From Oscillospiraceae bacterium (GTDB lineage Bacteria > Bacillota > Clostridia > Oscillospirales > Acutalibacteraceae), in assembly GCA_015066465.1 (NCBI GenBank), contig SVOI01000006.1:1-64000 (forward strand): DNA of 64,000 nt, written 5' to 3'. The position numbers and the translations under genes are program-made. Positions 55,516-62,999 of this stretch are shown in pieces (positions within the stretch are counted from its first letter, which is position 1; each line of letters opens with the position of its first letter). The notes beneath the pieces are model-generated. The model was given only the letters and a program-made list of their open reading frames with translations. It was not told the DNA's origin and ran no database searches.

Positions 55516-57402
55516 TTAATTTGCTTCCATTTCGCCAGTATCTGTACCAATGCTGACTGTATATTTTTCACCCTTTACTAATTCCGGTGATGAATAAATA
55601 ACTAAACCGAAATCAAGCTCAGGAGTTTGTGTTACAAGGGTTTTACCATCTTTTGACTTTATAATAATTTCAGTTCCAGCAGAGCGATTACCAACAGTCA
55701 TAGCAATAACACCCTGTTCTGAACTACTGAAGGTCTGCGCCATTCCCGAAGCACCCGTGCCAATGAATGTACCACCTGTGATTACACCACTAACATCATA
55801 ATCAAGTGTTGCAGTATCGCCTTGTGTAGGACCGACAACTACCGTATAACCACCCGAGATTTCTAAAGTGCCGTTGGCATCTATTCCATCGCCCGAGGAT
55901 TTTACATAAAGCTTACCACCAGAAACTTTTATGCTACCACTTGAATTTGATGACATACCACCATTCATACCATTTCCACCTGGTTTGCCACCACCGAACA
56001 CACCATCTCTGCCACCAGTAAAGCCACTCTGGTCTGTACCACCGGCAGCATTAAGTCCGTCATCACTTGCAACAAGGCTTATATCACCGCCGATTACTTC
56101 AATATTCAGTGCCTCTAAGCCTTCGTAGCTTTCAGTAATATCTATATTACCAGACGTAATAGTGAGATTTTCTTCAGCGTGAATAGCATCGTCACCTGAA
56201 GCAATTTTGAAACTACCACCATTAATAATAACTGAAGTATTTGAATGAATAGAGTCATCGGCTGAATTTATTGTAATGTTACCATTAGAAATAAGCAAAC
56301 TGTTTTCAGCCTTTAAGCCTTTCATACTTGTGCTGGTATCTTCTGTAGTGGTAGTTGTATTCTGCATATTATCACTCTGCTTATCGCCGTGTTGGAATCC
56401 GCCAGACATTTCCACCGGCATTCCACCTGGTCTGCCACCGCCCATAAATCCACCGAATGAATCTGAATGCTCTTTACTTCCGTTTTCGCTACCACCGCCG
56501 ACAAATAAATCGATATTACCATCTGCAATTTGCATGAAAGCACCTGCAGTAATACCATCGCCCTCTGCTGCAGCCTTTATATCAGTACCAGTTGAAATAT
56601 AAACAAAGCCTTTAGAAGAATCATCGTTATTTTCTGAATGAATAGCATCCTTACCGGCATCTATTGTAAGCGAAGCATTTTTAATTCTCACGCTATCATT
56701 GGCTTCAATGCCGTGAGAGGCTGAATTCACCTCGAAAGTGCCACCTGTAATAACTAAATCATCTTTACAGACAATGCCGTGCCCCGCTGGTGAAGATACT
56801 GTTAAAGAACCAGAACCATTTATTGTTAAATCCTGTTTTGAAAAAAGTGTTGCATCTACATTATTATCATCAATGGCAGTAAAGCTACCACCGTTTGCAA
56901 GTGTGTTTTCAGTACCCTCAGAAAGTGTTAAAAACACCTTATCCGCTTCTAAAATATATAAAGGTGCAAAAGTTTCACTCTTAATATTGACACCATCAAA
57001 AACTATCTGAAGTTTTGCTGTATCAGGTGCATCTACGATAATTTTACCATCACTGAGTTCACCAGAAATAACATAAGTAGCTTCTTCAGTAATTGTTACT
57101 GTAGAACCCGATATTTTAACGTTTTGGGAAGTTGACGTTGCAGATTTTCCGTTAAGCTTAATTTTAACAGCCTTGCTCTCGTCATACGTAGTTTCATTAT
57201 CCCTATCAGTAAACATATCTGCATCACTTGATGAAAAATCGACCTCTAAGGGTTCAGCATCATCCAAAGCATCATTATTTTCTGTACCTGATGATAAATT
57301 ATTATTTGAATTTATATTGTCATTGTTCTTATTTAAGCTACAACCCGAAAAGCTCATAACTAAAAGGGCTAAGGTTAATAAAACAGGTAATATTTCCTTC
57401 AT
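55516..57402 (-). CDS. DUF4353 (carbohydrate-binding-domain-type) lipoprotein
   Basis: A 628-residue surface lipoprotein (lipobox MSFSGC near residue 20). Most of it is a parallel beta-helix-like repeat, with units such as DAIHSENN, DSIHSN, DAIHAEEN, DGLNAAGG and DGIDANG, plus Gly/Met-rich loops (GGFMGGGRPGGMPVEM). These features match the DUF4353 carbohydrate-binding domain group. It follows DUF4956 after 20 bases and VTC in the same unit. The binding target is unknown. Confidence 0.85.
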   Translation of the reverse strand: MKEILPVLLTLALLVMSFSGCSLNKNNDNINSNNNLSSGTENNDALDDAEPLEVDFSSSDADMFTDRDNETTYDESKAVKIKLNGKSATSTSQNVKISGSTVTITEEATYVISGELSDGKIIVDAPDTAKLQIVFDGVNIKSETFAPLYILEADKVFLTLSEGTENTLANGGSFTAIDDNNVDATLFSKQDLTINGSGSLTVSSPAGHGIVCKDDLVITGGTFEVNSASHGIEANDSVRIKNASLTIDAGKDAIHSENNDDSSKGFVYISTGTDIKAAAEGDGITAGAFMQIADGNIDLFVGGGSENGSKEHSDSFGGFMGGGRPGGMPVEMSGGFQHGDKQSDNMQNTTTTTEDTSTSMKGLKAENSLLISNGNITINSADDSIHSNTSVIINGGSFKIASGDDAIHAEENLTITSGNIDITESYEGLEALNIEVIGGDISLVASDDGLNAAGGTDQSGFTGGRDGVFGGGKPGGNGMNGGMSSNSSGSIKVSGGKLYVKSSGDGIDANGTLEISGGYTVVVGPTQGDTATLDYDVSGVITGGTFIGTGASGMAQTFSSSEQGVIAMTVGNRSAGTEIIIKSKDGKTLVTQTPELDFGLVIYSSPELVKGEKYTVSIGTDTGEMEAN

Positions 57403-57422
57403 AAAAGCCTCCTATTATCCTA

Positions 57423-58118
57423 TTATAATTCCATACTTGTTGATTCTTGTTTTGCTACAACAATTTCAAGATTGCCGTTTCTGCAACGGAGCTTGTCGAG
57501 CATTTCTTTTTCTCTTAAAGCATCACGGAGTTCTACATTATAGGTAAGCTTAAACATACTACCCATATTTGTACTTTTAACCCGAACCAAATCATTAGAT
57601 TTTGTGTATTCAGAAAAGATATCATCAAAAGCACCTGTGTAATCTAAATCCTCTGGAATTGTTATTGTGAGAGTTTTAAAAATAGCACCATTCTTTTTAG
57701 TACCAAAATCCAAGCGATTGCAAATCACAAATATTATACACATTATAACAGTGAAAAGCAATGCAAATGCAATGTAACCCATACCAACAATAAGACCTGC
57801 ACCCATTGCTAAAAATAACGTGCAAATTTCTTTTGCAGTACCAGGAACTGAACGAAAACGAACAAGACTGAATGCACCTGCAACGGCAACACCTGTTCCC
57901 ACGTTGCCATTAACCATCATAATAACGACACAAACAACGGCTGGCAAAAGTGCGAGTGTTACAACAAAGCTTTTTGTGTAGCGAGTGCGGTACATGTAAG
58001 CGAGCGTCATTAAAACACCAATTACAAGTGAAACCAACAAACAAGTAATAAAATCGGTTACGCTGATAACATTTGTAAAATCAGCATCAAATAATCCTTT
58101 AAATAAATTTTCAAGCAT
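57423..58118 (-). CDS. DUF4956 membrane protein
   Basis: A 231-residue membrane protein with three or four helices in the first 125 residues, then a soluble domain with LTITIPEDLDYTGAFDDIF. Its segment GTGVAVAGAFSLVRFRSVPGTAKEI is typical of DUF4956. It overlaps the VTC gene by eight bases. The recurrent VTC-DUF4956 linkage suggests a joint system; the exact activity is not known. Confidence 0.88.
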   Translation of the reverse strand: MLENLFKGLFDADFTNVISVTDFITCLLVSLVIGVLMTLAYMYRTRYTKSFVVTLALLPAVVCVVIMMVNGNVGTGVAVAGAFSLVRFRSVPGTAKEICTLFLAMGAGLIVGMGYIAFALLFTVIMCIIFVICNRLDFGTKKNGAIFKTLTITIPEDLDYTGAFDDIFSEYTKSNDLVRVKSTNMGSMFKLTYNVELRDALREKEMLDKLRCRNGNLEIVVAKQESTSMEL

Positions 58119-58854
58119 TTTTTGTTACCTCCAACATATTGTATGAATTAATTTTATTATTTTGTGGAAAAATCAATGTTTTGTAAGCTGTTCCATATTT
58201 CGAAAATGAGGTTTTATATATTTTTTCTCTTGATAACACCGCAGTCATCCACAATGGAACTCCACCACTACACTTAATTTCCATTAAAACCTTACCATCA
58301 GGAATAATTGGTGTGCCATACACGTCTGCCGTGAGTGATAAATCGGATTGTCTACAAAGTATCGTATCATCAAAGGTTACACGAAAATCAGTTCCATCCT
58401 CAGAGTAATACGCTTCACGCTCATAAGATAAAAACACAGTGGGATGAGGCTCTTTATAAAGCTTTATAAAATACTCAATTTCATCTGAAATTTGTGTAGA
58501 TTTTTCAGGTTTACATTCACCCGACAGCCATTTTGTTGCATCATTATTTGTCATAGCCATTCTGCGCTTATAAACAACGTGTTTATATTTCTTTTTCAGT
58601 TCAACAAACACTGTACTGTCATCTGTTGCTTTGCTGTAGCTACGAATTCGTAGTTTTTCTTTATAAACAGGCTTTTCTATTGAACGACGTATAAGCAGAT
58701 ATGAATCAGTATCATAATAGAGATTGCGGATTGTAGTTCTGCCGTATTTATCAAGCTTCATATAAGGTGCCATTGCCTGAAGCAACTTTTCTTTTTGCTC
58801 TTTCGTCAGCATATATTTCAATTCGTATCTTTTAAATATGGTCTTAAAAGGCAT
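58111..58854 (-). CDS. VTC-domain (polyphosphate-polymerase-like) protein
   Basis: A 247-residue protein with a VTC/TTM tunnel-fold domain: FKRYELKYMLTKEQKEKL at the start, TIRNLYYDTDSYLLIRRS near 43, basic KEKLRIRSYSK near 70, ELKKKYKHVVYKRR near 92, and MEIKCSGGVPLW near 210. Tunnel Lys/Arg and Glu residues needed for nucleotide binding appear present. In yeast VTC makes polyphosphate from ATP; bacterial relatives next to DUF4956 have no settled role. First gene of its operon behind its own apparent promoter. Confidence 0.88.
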   Translation of the reverse strand: MPFKTIFKRYELKYMLTKEQKEKLLQAMAPYMKLDKYGRTTIRNLYYDTDSYLLIRRSIEKPVYKEKLRIRSYSKATDDSTVFVELKKKYKHVVYKRRMAMTNNDATKWLSGECKPEKSTQISDEIEYFIKLYKEPHPTVFLSYEREAYYSEDGTDFRVTFDDTILCRQSDLSLTADVYGTPIIPDGKVLMEIKCSGGVPLWMTAVLSREKIYKTSFSKYGTAYKTLIFPQNNKINSYNMLEVTKNA

Positions 58855-58860
58855 AAAATA

Positions 58861-58916
58861 TCCTCCTGTACTTTGATACAGACATTGTACAGGAGGAAAA
58901 TTGAAGTTTTATTGAA
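58861..58916 (-). promoter_or_regulatory. Direct-repeat promoter and SD-covering hairpin of the VTC operon
   Basis: Two ATTGAA boxes (plus-strand 58900-58905 and 58911-58916) are 11 bases apart, next to a -10 box TACAAT (minus strand, 58884-58889). An 11-bp perfect hairpin (58861-58871 with 58887-58897) covers the AGGAGGA ribosome binding site. The -10 box overlaps the 5' arm, so RNA starting near 58877 would lack that arm, while read-through from the kinase gene would contain it. Confidence 0.65.
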
Positions 58917-58935
58917 TTTTTTTAATTTTTAAAAA

Positions 58936-60192
58936 TTATTTTAATAAAGGTATTTTCACTTGAAACTCAACGAGTCCATTATAGCAAAGAACCTCGATTT
59001 TACCTTTATGAGAATCAACAATAGCTTTTGCAATAGCAAGACCTAAACCATAGTGGTTGCCTTCACTATTACGTGCATCATCTACACGATAAAATCTTTC
59101 AAAAAGCTTTTCACGATGCTCTTTAGGGATTTCTTCACCTTTATTTATAACAGAGATTTTAGCAAAGTTGTTTTCTTTTGTAAGCTTACAGAAAACGTCG
59201 CTTTTTTCGTTTGTATGTTTTATAGCGTTATCAAGTAAAATTGAAACAAGTTGTTTTAACTGGGTAGTGTTACCTGTAACTTTAACGTTATCTGAAATAT
59301 CAGTTTTTAGTTCAAGACCTTTTTCAAACGCTACACTTTCAAATGGTAATGCTTCACCAGAAACGAGATGACTGAAATCTATAAATTCCATCTGCGGTGT
59401 CACGTTTTCTGTACGAGCAAGGTCTAATAACTGGCTTATAAGTACACCCATACGCTCATTTTCATACTGAATATTTTTAAGCCACTGGTTTTCGCCTAAC
59501 TCTCTTTCTAAGAGTTCAGCATTTGCACTCACAACTGAAACAGGCGTTTTTAATTCGTGACCAGCATCTGATATAAACTGCTTTTGCTTTTTATAGCCCT
59601 CTTCGAGTGGGTCAACAATTTTTTCTGCAAGAAATCTTGATAAAAAGAAAAATACAACTAAAGCACAGCCACCAAAAATCAAAGTATAGCGAAACAAAGT
59701 AATGGCGTTCTCGTTTACAATAGTGTTATCCATAAAGGTAACGAGAACATAGCCTGACTTATCTACTGCATAAAAAGAGAGGTTTTCTTCTGTACCCTTT
59801 GTCTTACCCGAATTTACAATTTCTACTGCAAGGTCTACTAAATCATCATCACTATGAATTGTTGGTGGTTCATTTTTAATTTCAATTACATTACCATCAT
59901 AAGAAAAAGCAACTGTGTAAAAGGTAGATAATTTAAACATTGGCGAATCTTCAAATCTATGATTAAAATCAGGCTCACCATTCGGGGCAGGTCTCAGAGG
60001 CTCGAAAAAATCTGTATTCATTCCTGAAAGCTCATACATCTCTGAATGTGCTTTAAGCATACTTTCGTTTTGCTTTGTCATTTCTATATAACTTGAAATG
60101 TAAATAACACCAAGCGTACCAACCCAAAGTGCTACAAGGATTGACATAATTGAAAAAACTATTTTCTTTCTCGATTTTTCAAACATTGTCAC
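58936..60192 (-). CDS. Sensor histidine kinase
   Basis: A 418-residue membrane kinase: helices near 12-33 and 168-190, an extracellular domain of about 130 residues between them, then HisKA (FISDAGHELKTPVSVVSANAELL, phospho-His in HELKTP) and HATPase (LVSILLDNAIKHTNE, HYGLGLAIAKAIVDSHKG). It overlaps the response regulator by 14 bases. The external domain has PAPNGEPDFNHRFEDSPMF, unassigned. The signal is unknown. Confidence 0.94.
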   Translation of the reverse strand: MTMFEKSRKKIVFSIMSILVALWVGTLGVIYISSYIEMTKQNESMLKAHSEMYELSGMNTDFFEPLRPAPNGEPDFNHRFEDSPMFKLSTFYTVAFSYDGNVIEIKNEPPTIHSDDDLVDLAVEIVNSGKTKGTEENLSFYAVDKSGYVLVTFMDNTIVNENAITLFRYTLIFGGCALVVFFFLSRFLAEKIVDPLEEGYKKQKQFISDAGHELKTPVSVVSANAELLERELGENQWLKNIQYENERMGVLISQLLDLARTENVTPQMEFIDFSHLVSGEALPFESVAFEKGLELKTDISDNVKVTGNTTQLKQLVSILLDNAIKHTNEKSDVFCKLTKENNFAKISVINKGEEIPKEHREKLFERFYRVDDARNSEGNHYGLGLAIAKAIVDSHKGKIEVLCYNGLVEFQVKIPLLK

Positions 60193-60862
60193 ACCTCAAT
60201 TCGTAGCCTACGCCTCTTACTGCCTTAATCTCTGTTTTTGCACCGACAAAGACAAGTTTTTTTCTGGTAAAAGACATATAAACCTCTACGTTGTTATACT
60301 CCGCTTCATCTTCAAAGCCCCAGATTTTAACTGCAAGTTGTTCTCTTGTTAAAATCTGACCACTGTTTGCAATAAGATATTCTAATATTTTATATTCTTT
60401 TTCACTAAGCCTTACACTCTGGGAATTTGTTACACACGATAAAGTAAGGCTATTAGTATCAAGGGTGATATCACCAAATGACAAAACACCATCGTTTGAA
60501 TTAAGAACTCGTCTACCTAAAGCACGAAGCCTTGCTAATAATTCCTTTGTCATAAATGGTTTTGTTAAATAATCATCTGCACCGCAGTCGAGACCTGTTA
60601 CCTTATCATCAATTTCAGCCTTTGCTGTGAGCATAAGAATTGGTGTTTTAATCCCTTTACTTCTTGCTCTTCTTGCTATTTCAAAACCATTAAGTCCTGG
60701 AAGCATAACGTCAAGAATTATAATATCATAAATATCAGTTTCTATGGCTGAAAGACCATCAACACCGTTATCGTAATGGTCAACCTCATATTTTTCGAGA
60801 CGTAATATTTCACAAAGTGCCTCAGCCATTCGTTTTTCATCTTCAACAAGTAAAAGTCGCAT
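60179..60862 (-). CDS. OmpR-family response regulator
   Basis: A 227-residue regulator: receiver domain with LLLVEDEKRMAEAL, phospho-Asp in IIILDVMLPGLNGFE, Lys in YLTKPF; winged-helix domain with LSEKEYKILEYLIANSGQILTREQL and VRGVGYEL. It should bind tandem direct repeats; such ATTGAA pairs with 11-base period occur upstream of its own gene and of the VTC operon. First gene of the two-component operon. Confidence 0.95.
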   Translation of the reverse strand: MRLLLVEDEKRMAEALCEILRLEKYEVDHYDNGVDGLSAIETDIYDIIILDVMLPGLNGFEIARRARSKGIKTPILMLTAKAEIDDKVTGLDCGADDYLTKPFMTKELLARLRALGRRVLNSNDGVLSFGDITLDTNSLTLSCVTNSQSVRLSEKEYKILEYLIANSGQILTREQLAVKIWGFEDEAEYNNVEVYMSFTRKKLVFVGAKTEIKAVRGVGYELRCDNV

Positions 60863-60891
60863 AGTTATCCCCTTTTAGTGTTTGTAAATCC

Positions 60892-60923
60892 ATTATAGCA
60901 CAAAACATTGAAAATTTATTGAA
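60892..60923 (-). promoter_or_regulatory. Autoregulatory promoter of the response regulator
   Basis: A perfect -10 TATAAT (minus strand, 60892-60897) without a good -35 box is preceded nine bases upstream by two ATTGAA boxes (plus-strand 60907 and 60918) with an 11-base period. A third box is at 60952. The layout fits an activator-dependent OmpR/PhoB-type promoter. Confidence 0.55.
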
Positions 60924-60952
60924 ATATTTTAAATTTTGCTTTTCAAATCTTA

Positions 60953-60981
60953 TTGAAATACTTTTTATAATGTGCTAAAAT
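60953..60981 (+). promoter_or_regulatory. Promoter of a short plus-strand transcript
   Basis: TTGAAA, 17 bases, TAAAAT, pointing away from the response regulator. It overlaps the third ATTGAA box. Confidence 0.65.
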
Positions 60982-60987
60982 GTTTTA

Positions 60988-61261
60988 GTAAATTTTTCAA
61001 ATAGGAATGGTAATAAAAATGAAACTTGGTATTGTTATTTTTAAACCAGTTTTCATTTCACATTAAATTTCTATAAACCCTTATATATCTTCATATTGTG
61101 AAAAATCGAAAAATCAAAAACTTATAAAACTTTATAAAAATCTATATATCACCACACCAAAATGGTGTAAAAATGGTGTAAAAGAGAAATAACTAAAGCC
61201 AATGCGACAAATAAACAGAAACACTCTTGTTCAATACAAACGAGCAAGAGTGTTCTTTTTA
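60988..61261 (+). ncRNA. Candidate small RNA or small-peptide transcript
   Basis: From the promoter at 60953-60981 to a terminator at 61220-61261 (10-bp stem AACACTCTTG/CAAGAGTGTT, then T's) there is no long reading frame. A 15-codon frame at 61019 (MKLGIVIFKPVFISH) follows a weak AGGAATGG site. The first 40 bases after it form an imperfect hairpin (ATGAAACTTGG with CCAGTTTTCAT). Near 61160-61180 ATGGTGTAAAA is repeated twice. Either an sRNA or a leader-type peptide is possible. Confidence 0.4.
61220..61261. terminator. Intrinsic terminator
   Basis: A stem AACACTCTTG/CAAGAGTGTT with a 15-base loop and TCTTTTT tail on the plus strand. It also lies directly past the stop codon of the XRE gene and may serve both transcripts. 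Confidence 0.75.
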
Positions 61262-61264
61262 TAT

Positions 61265-61510
61265 TTATAATTCTGTTTTCATTAATTCGTCTGTAGTTAC
61301 ACCGAAAAACTCAGCAATCGCAACCACTTCATAATCAGGTACAAACCTCGTCCCCTGTTCTATTCTCAAAATTGTTAAGTCAGAAAACTCAAAACCATTC
61401 AATTGCAGTTTTTCTGCCATTGCTTTTTGAGAAATCTTTCTTTGTTTTCTTAATTTCTTAACATTGTTTCCAATTATATTTTTAGATTTTCCGTTCCAAT
61501 ATATTTTCAT
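61265..61510 (-). CDS. XRE-family transcriptional regulator
   Basis: An 81-residue helix-turn-helix protein with the Cro/C1 pattern: NVKKLRKQRKISQKAMAEKLQLNGFEFSDLTILRIEQG, and a short C-terminal helix (IAEFFGVTTDELM). Probable repressor; three copies of an ACTTC-N7-GAAGT operator lie between it and the divergent zinc-ribbon gene, the nearest 15 bases from its own start codon, which suggests autoregulation. Confidence 0.9.
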   Translation of the reverse strand: MKIYWNGKSKNIIGNNVKKLRKQRKISQKAMAEKLQLNGFEFSDLTILRIEQGTRFVPDYEVVAIAEFFGVTTDELMKTEL

Positions 61511-61519
61511 TTTACCAAC

Positions 61520-61641
61520 CTTATAAAGATGAAGTTTTATAATGATTGTATACTGAAAACAACATTCAATACTTCTAAAGATGAAGTTTTTGTTGATTTT
61601 CTTTCTCGTTAGTGTTAAAATACTTCTAAAGATGAAGTTTT
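61520..61641. promoter_or_regulatory. Three-site operator and divergent promoter
   Basis: AAAGATGAAGTTTT occurs at 61525-61538, 61577-61590 and 61628-61641 (spacing 52 and 51). The last two are complete ACTTC-TAAAGAT-GAAGT dyads. They bracket a plus-strand promoter TTGATT (61593-61598), 17 bases, TAAAAT (61616-61621). The second site touches the -35 box and the third overlaps the start point. Confidence 0.75.
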
Positions 61642-61690
61642 TTACAAAAAAAGCACAATCTTAATTACTATTATAAGGAGAATCAAAAAA

Positions 61691-62926
61691 ATGTTTTGTA
61701 AACACTGTGGAGAAAAAATTGAGGAAGGTGCAATAAACTGCACAAAATGTGGCAAACCCACAAATAAAATTGACATTAACAAATTCAACAAAATTCTTGA
61801 TTTTGTTAAATCTAAAAAAATACCATTGGCTTGTATTGGTGTAATTTTAATTATTGGTATAATTATCATTTCAGCAACAACAAAATATACTACAATCGAT
61901 ATGAAAGATTTATACACAATTCAATTTACTGGATTAAATGAAAATGGTAAAGCAACTGTTATTTTTAATGATAGTGCATTATATGAGCCTACTCAAAAAC
62001 TTTTTGAAAAAGGCGATTATCTGGGACAAAGCGCTTTAGCTGAATTATCAGAATTAGAATATACTATTTCTCCAAACGAAAACTTATCTAACGGAGATGA
62101 AATAACTTTTAAAGTTTATTTCCCAGAAGAATATTATAAAAACTATAACATAAAAGCAAAAAACACTGAACAAAAAATTAAAGTTGCTGACCTTATCATA
62201 CCAGAAGAAATTGATGTATTTGAGGGGTTAAAAATTGAATTTTCAGGTCGTTCCCCTTACTTAACTTGCAATTTTGTTACTGGCGACTGTCACAAATTTA
62301 CAAAAGATTATGTAAGATTTGAAACTGACAACGAATATTATGCAATTGGTGAAAAAGTAAATGTTACTGCCCACTTCTCAACTGACGATTTAGAAAAAGC
62401 AAAAGTAAAAGTTATAAACAATACTGCAACATACGATGTTCAAGCAAAAGAGTATTATATCGATTCTTTAGATGGATTAGATTTAACACAATTAAAAAAT
62501 GCTATACGTACACAATTAGACTTGGAATACAACTCAGCTACAAACAAATTTTGCGGTGTTAATCTGGGTGGCGGAACCGCGCAATTCATAAAATTATTAG
62601 ATGAAAAAGCAACAGGAGATGCATTCCTCGTTCTCAGAGATAAAGATTCACGTCCTGACGGCGAATACACACCATACAATATCTACATAAGTAGTTATAA
62701 AACAACTATAGAAGCTAAAAAGTATTCTATTGCAACAAAAACTACTAAACAAGAAATTAATGTTTTATTATTAGCTACTAATTTATATATTGATGAAAAC
62801 AATCAACTTCATTATGATGAAATAATAGAAGTTAGAGGTGCTAATGTAGAAAGCACAAAAGATTTAAAAAGCAAATATATTAAAGATTGTCAGGACATCT
62901 ATCAAACAATAAGTTCTGTTGAATAA
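61691..62926 (+). CDS. Zinc-ribbon membrane protein, unknown
   Basis: A 411-residue protein: N-terminal zinc ribbon (CKHCGEKIEEGAINCTKCGK, residues 3-22), one membrane helix (about 52-72), then an external region with one or two Ig-like beta domains. The last third has a YDVQAKEYYIDSL to LFLDE region typical of no family I know. Under the three-site operator and an AAGGAG ribosome binding site. Zinc-ribbon-plus-anchor proteins like this are widespread in Firmicutes, without assigned roles. Confidence 0.7.
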   Translation: MFCKHCGEKIEEGAINCTKCGKPTNKIDINKFNKILDFVKSKKIPLACIGVILIIGIIIISATTKYTTIDMKDLYTIQFTGLNENGKATVIFNDSALYEPTQKLFEKGDYLGQSALAELSELEYTISPNENLSNGDEITFKVYFPEEYYKNYNIKAKNTEQKIKVADLIIPEEIDVFEGLKIEFSGRSPYLTCNFVTGDCHKFTKDYVRFETDNEYYAIGEKVNVTAHFSTDDLEKAKVKVINNTATYDVQAKEYYIDSLDGLDLTQLKNAIRTQLDLEYNSATNKFCGVNLGGGTAQFIKLLDEKATGDAFLVLRDKDSRPDGEYTPYNIYISSYKTTIEAKKYSIATKTTKQEINVLLLATNLYIDENNQLHYDEIIEVRGANVESTKDLKSKYIKDCQDIYQTISSVE

Positions 62927-62931
62927 CCTTA

Positions 62932-62975
62932 TATATTACACCATGCAGATTTGATTTTCTACGTGGTGTAACAAT
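62932..62975. promoter_or_regulatory. Inverted repeat between two unknown genes
   Basis: ATATTACACCA and TGGTGTAACAATAT form an imperfect hairpin with about a 20-base loop. TGGTGTAA also occurs twice near 61160-61180. No T-tract follows, so a terminator is unlikely; a regulator site is possible. Confidence 0.35.
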
Positions 62976-62999
62976 ATTCTATATAAAAGGATTTAAAAA

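Noticed and set aside
61525-61641. Three short direct repeats as a CRISPR array
   Set aside because: Repeats are only 14-20 bp, are dyads placed on promoter elements, and no cas genes are present.
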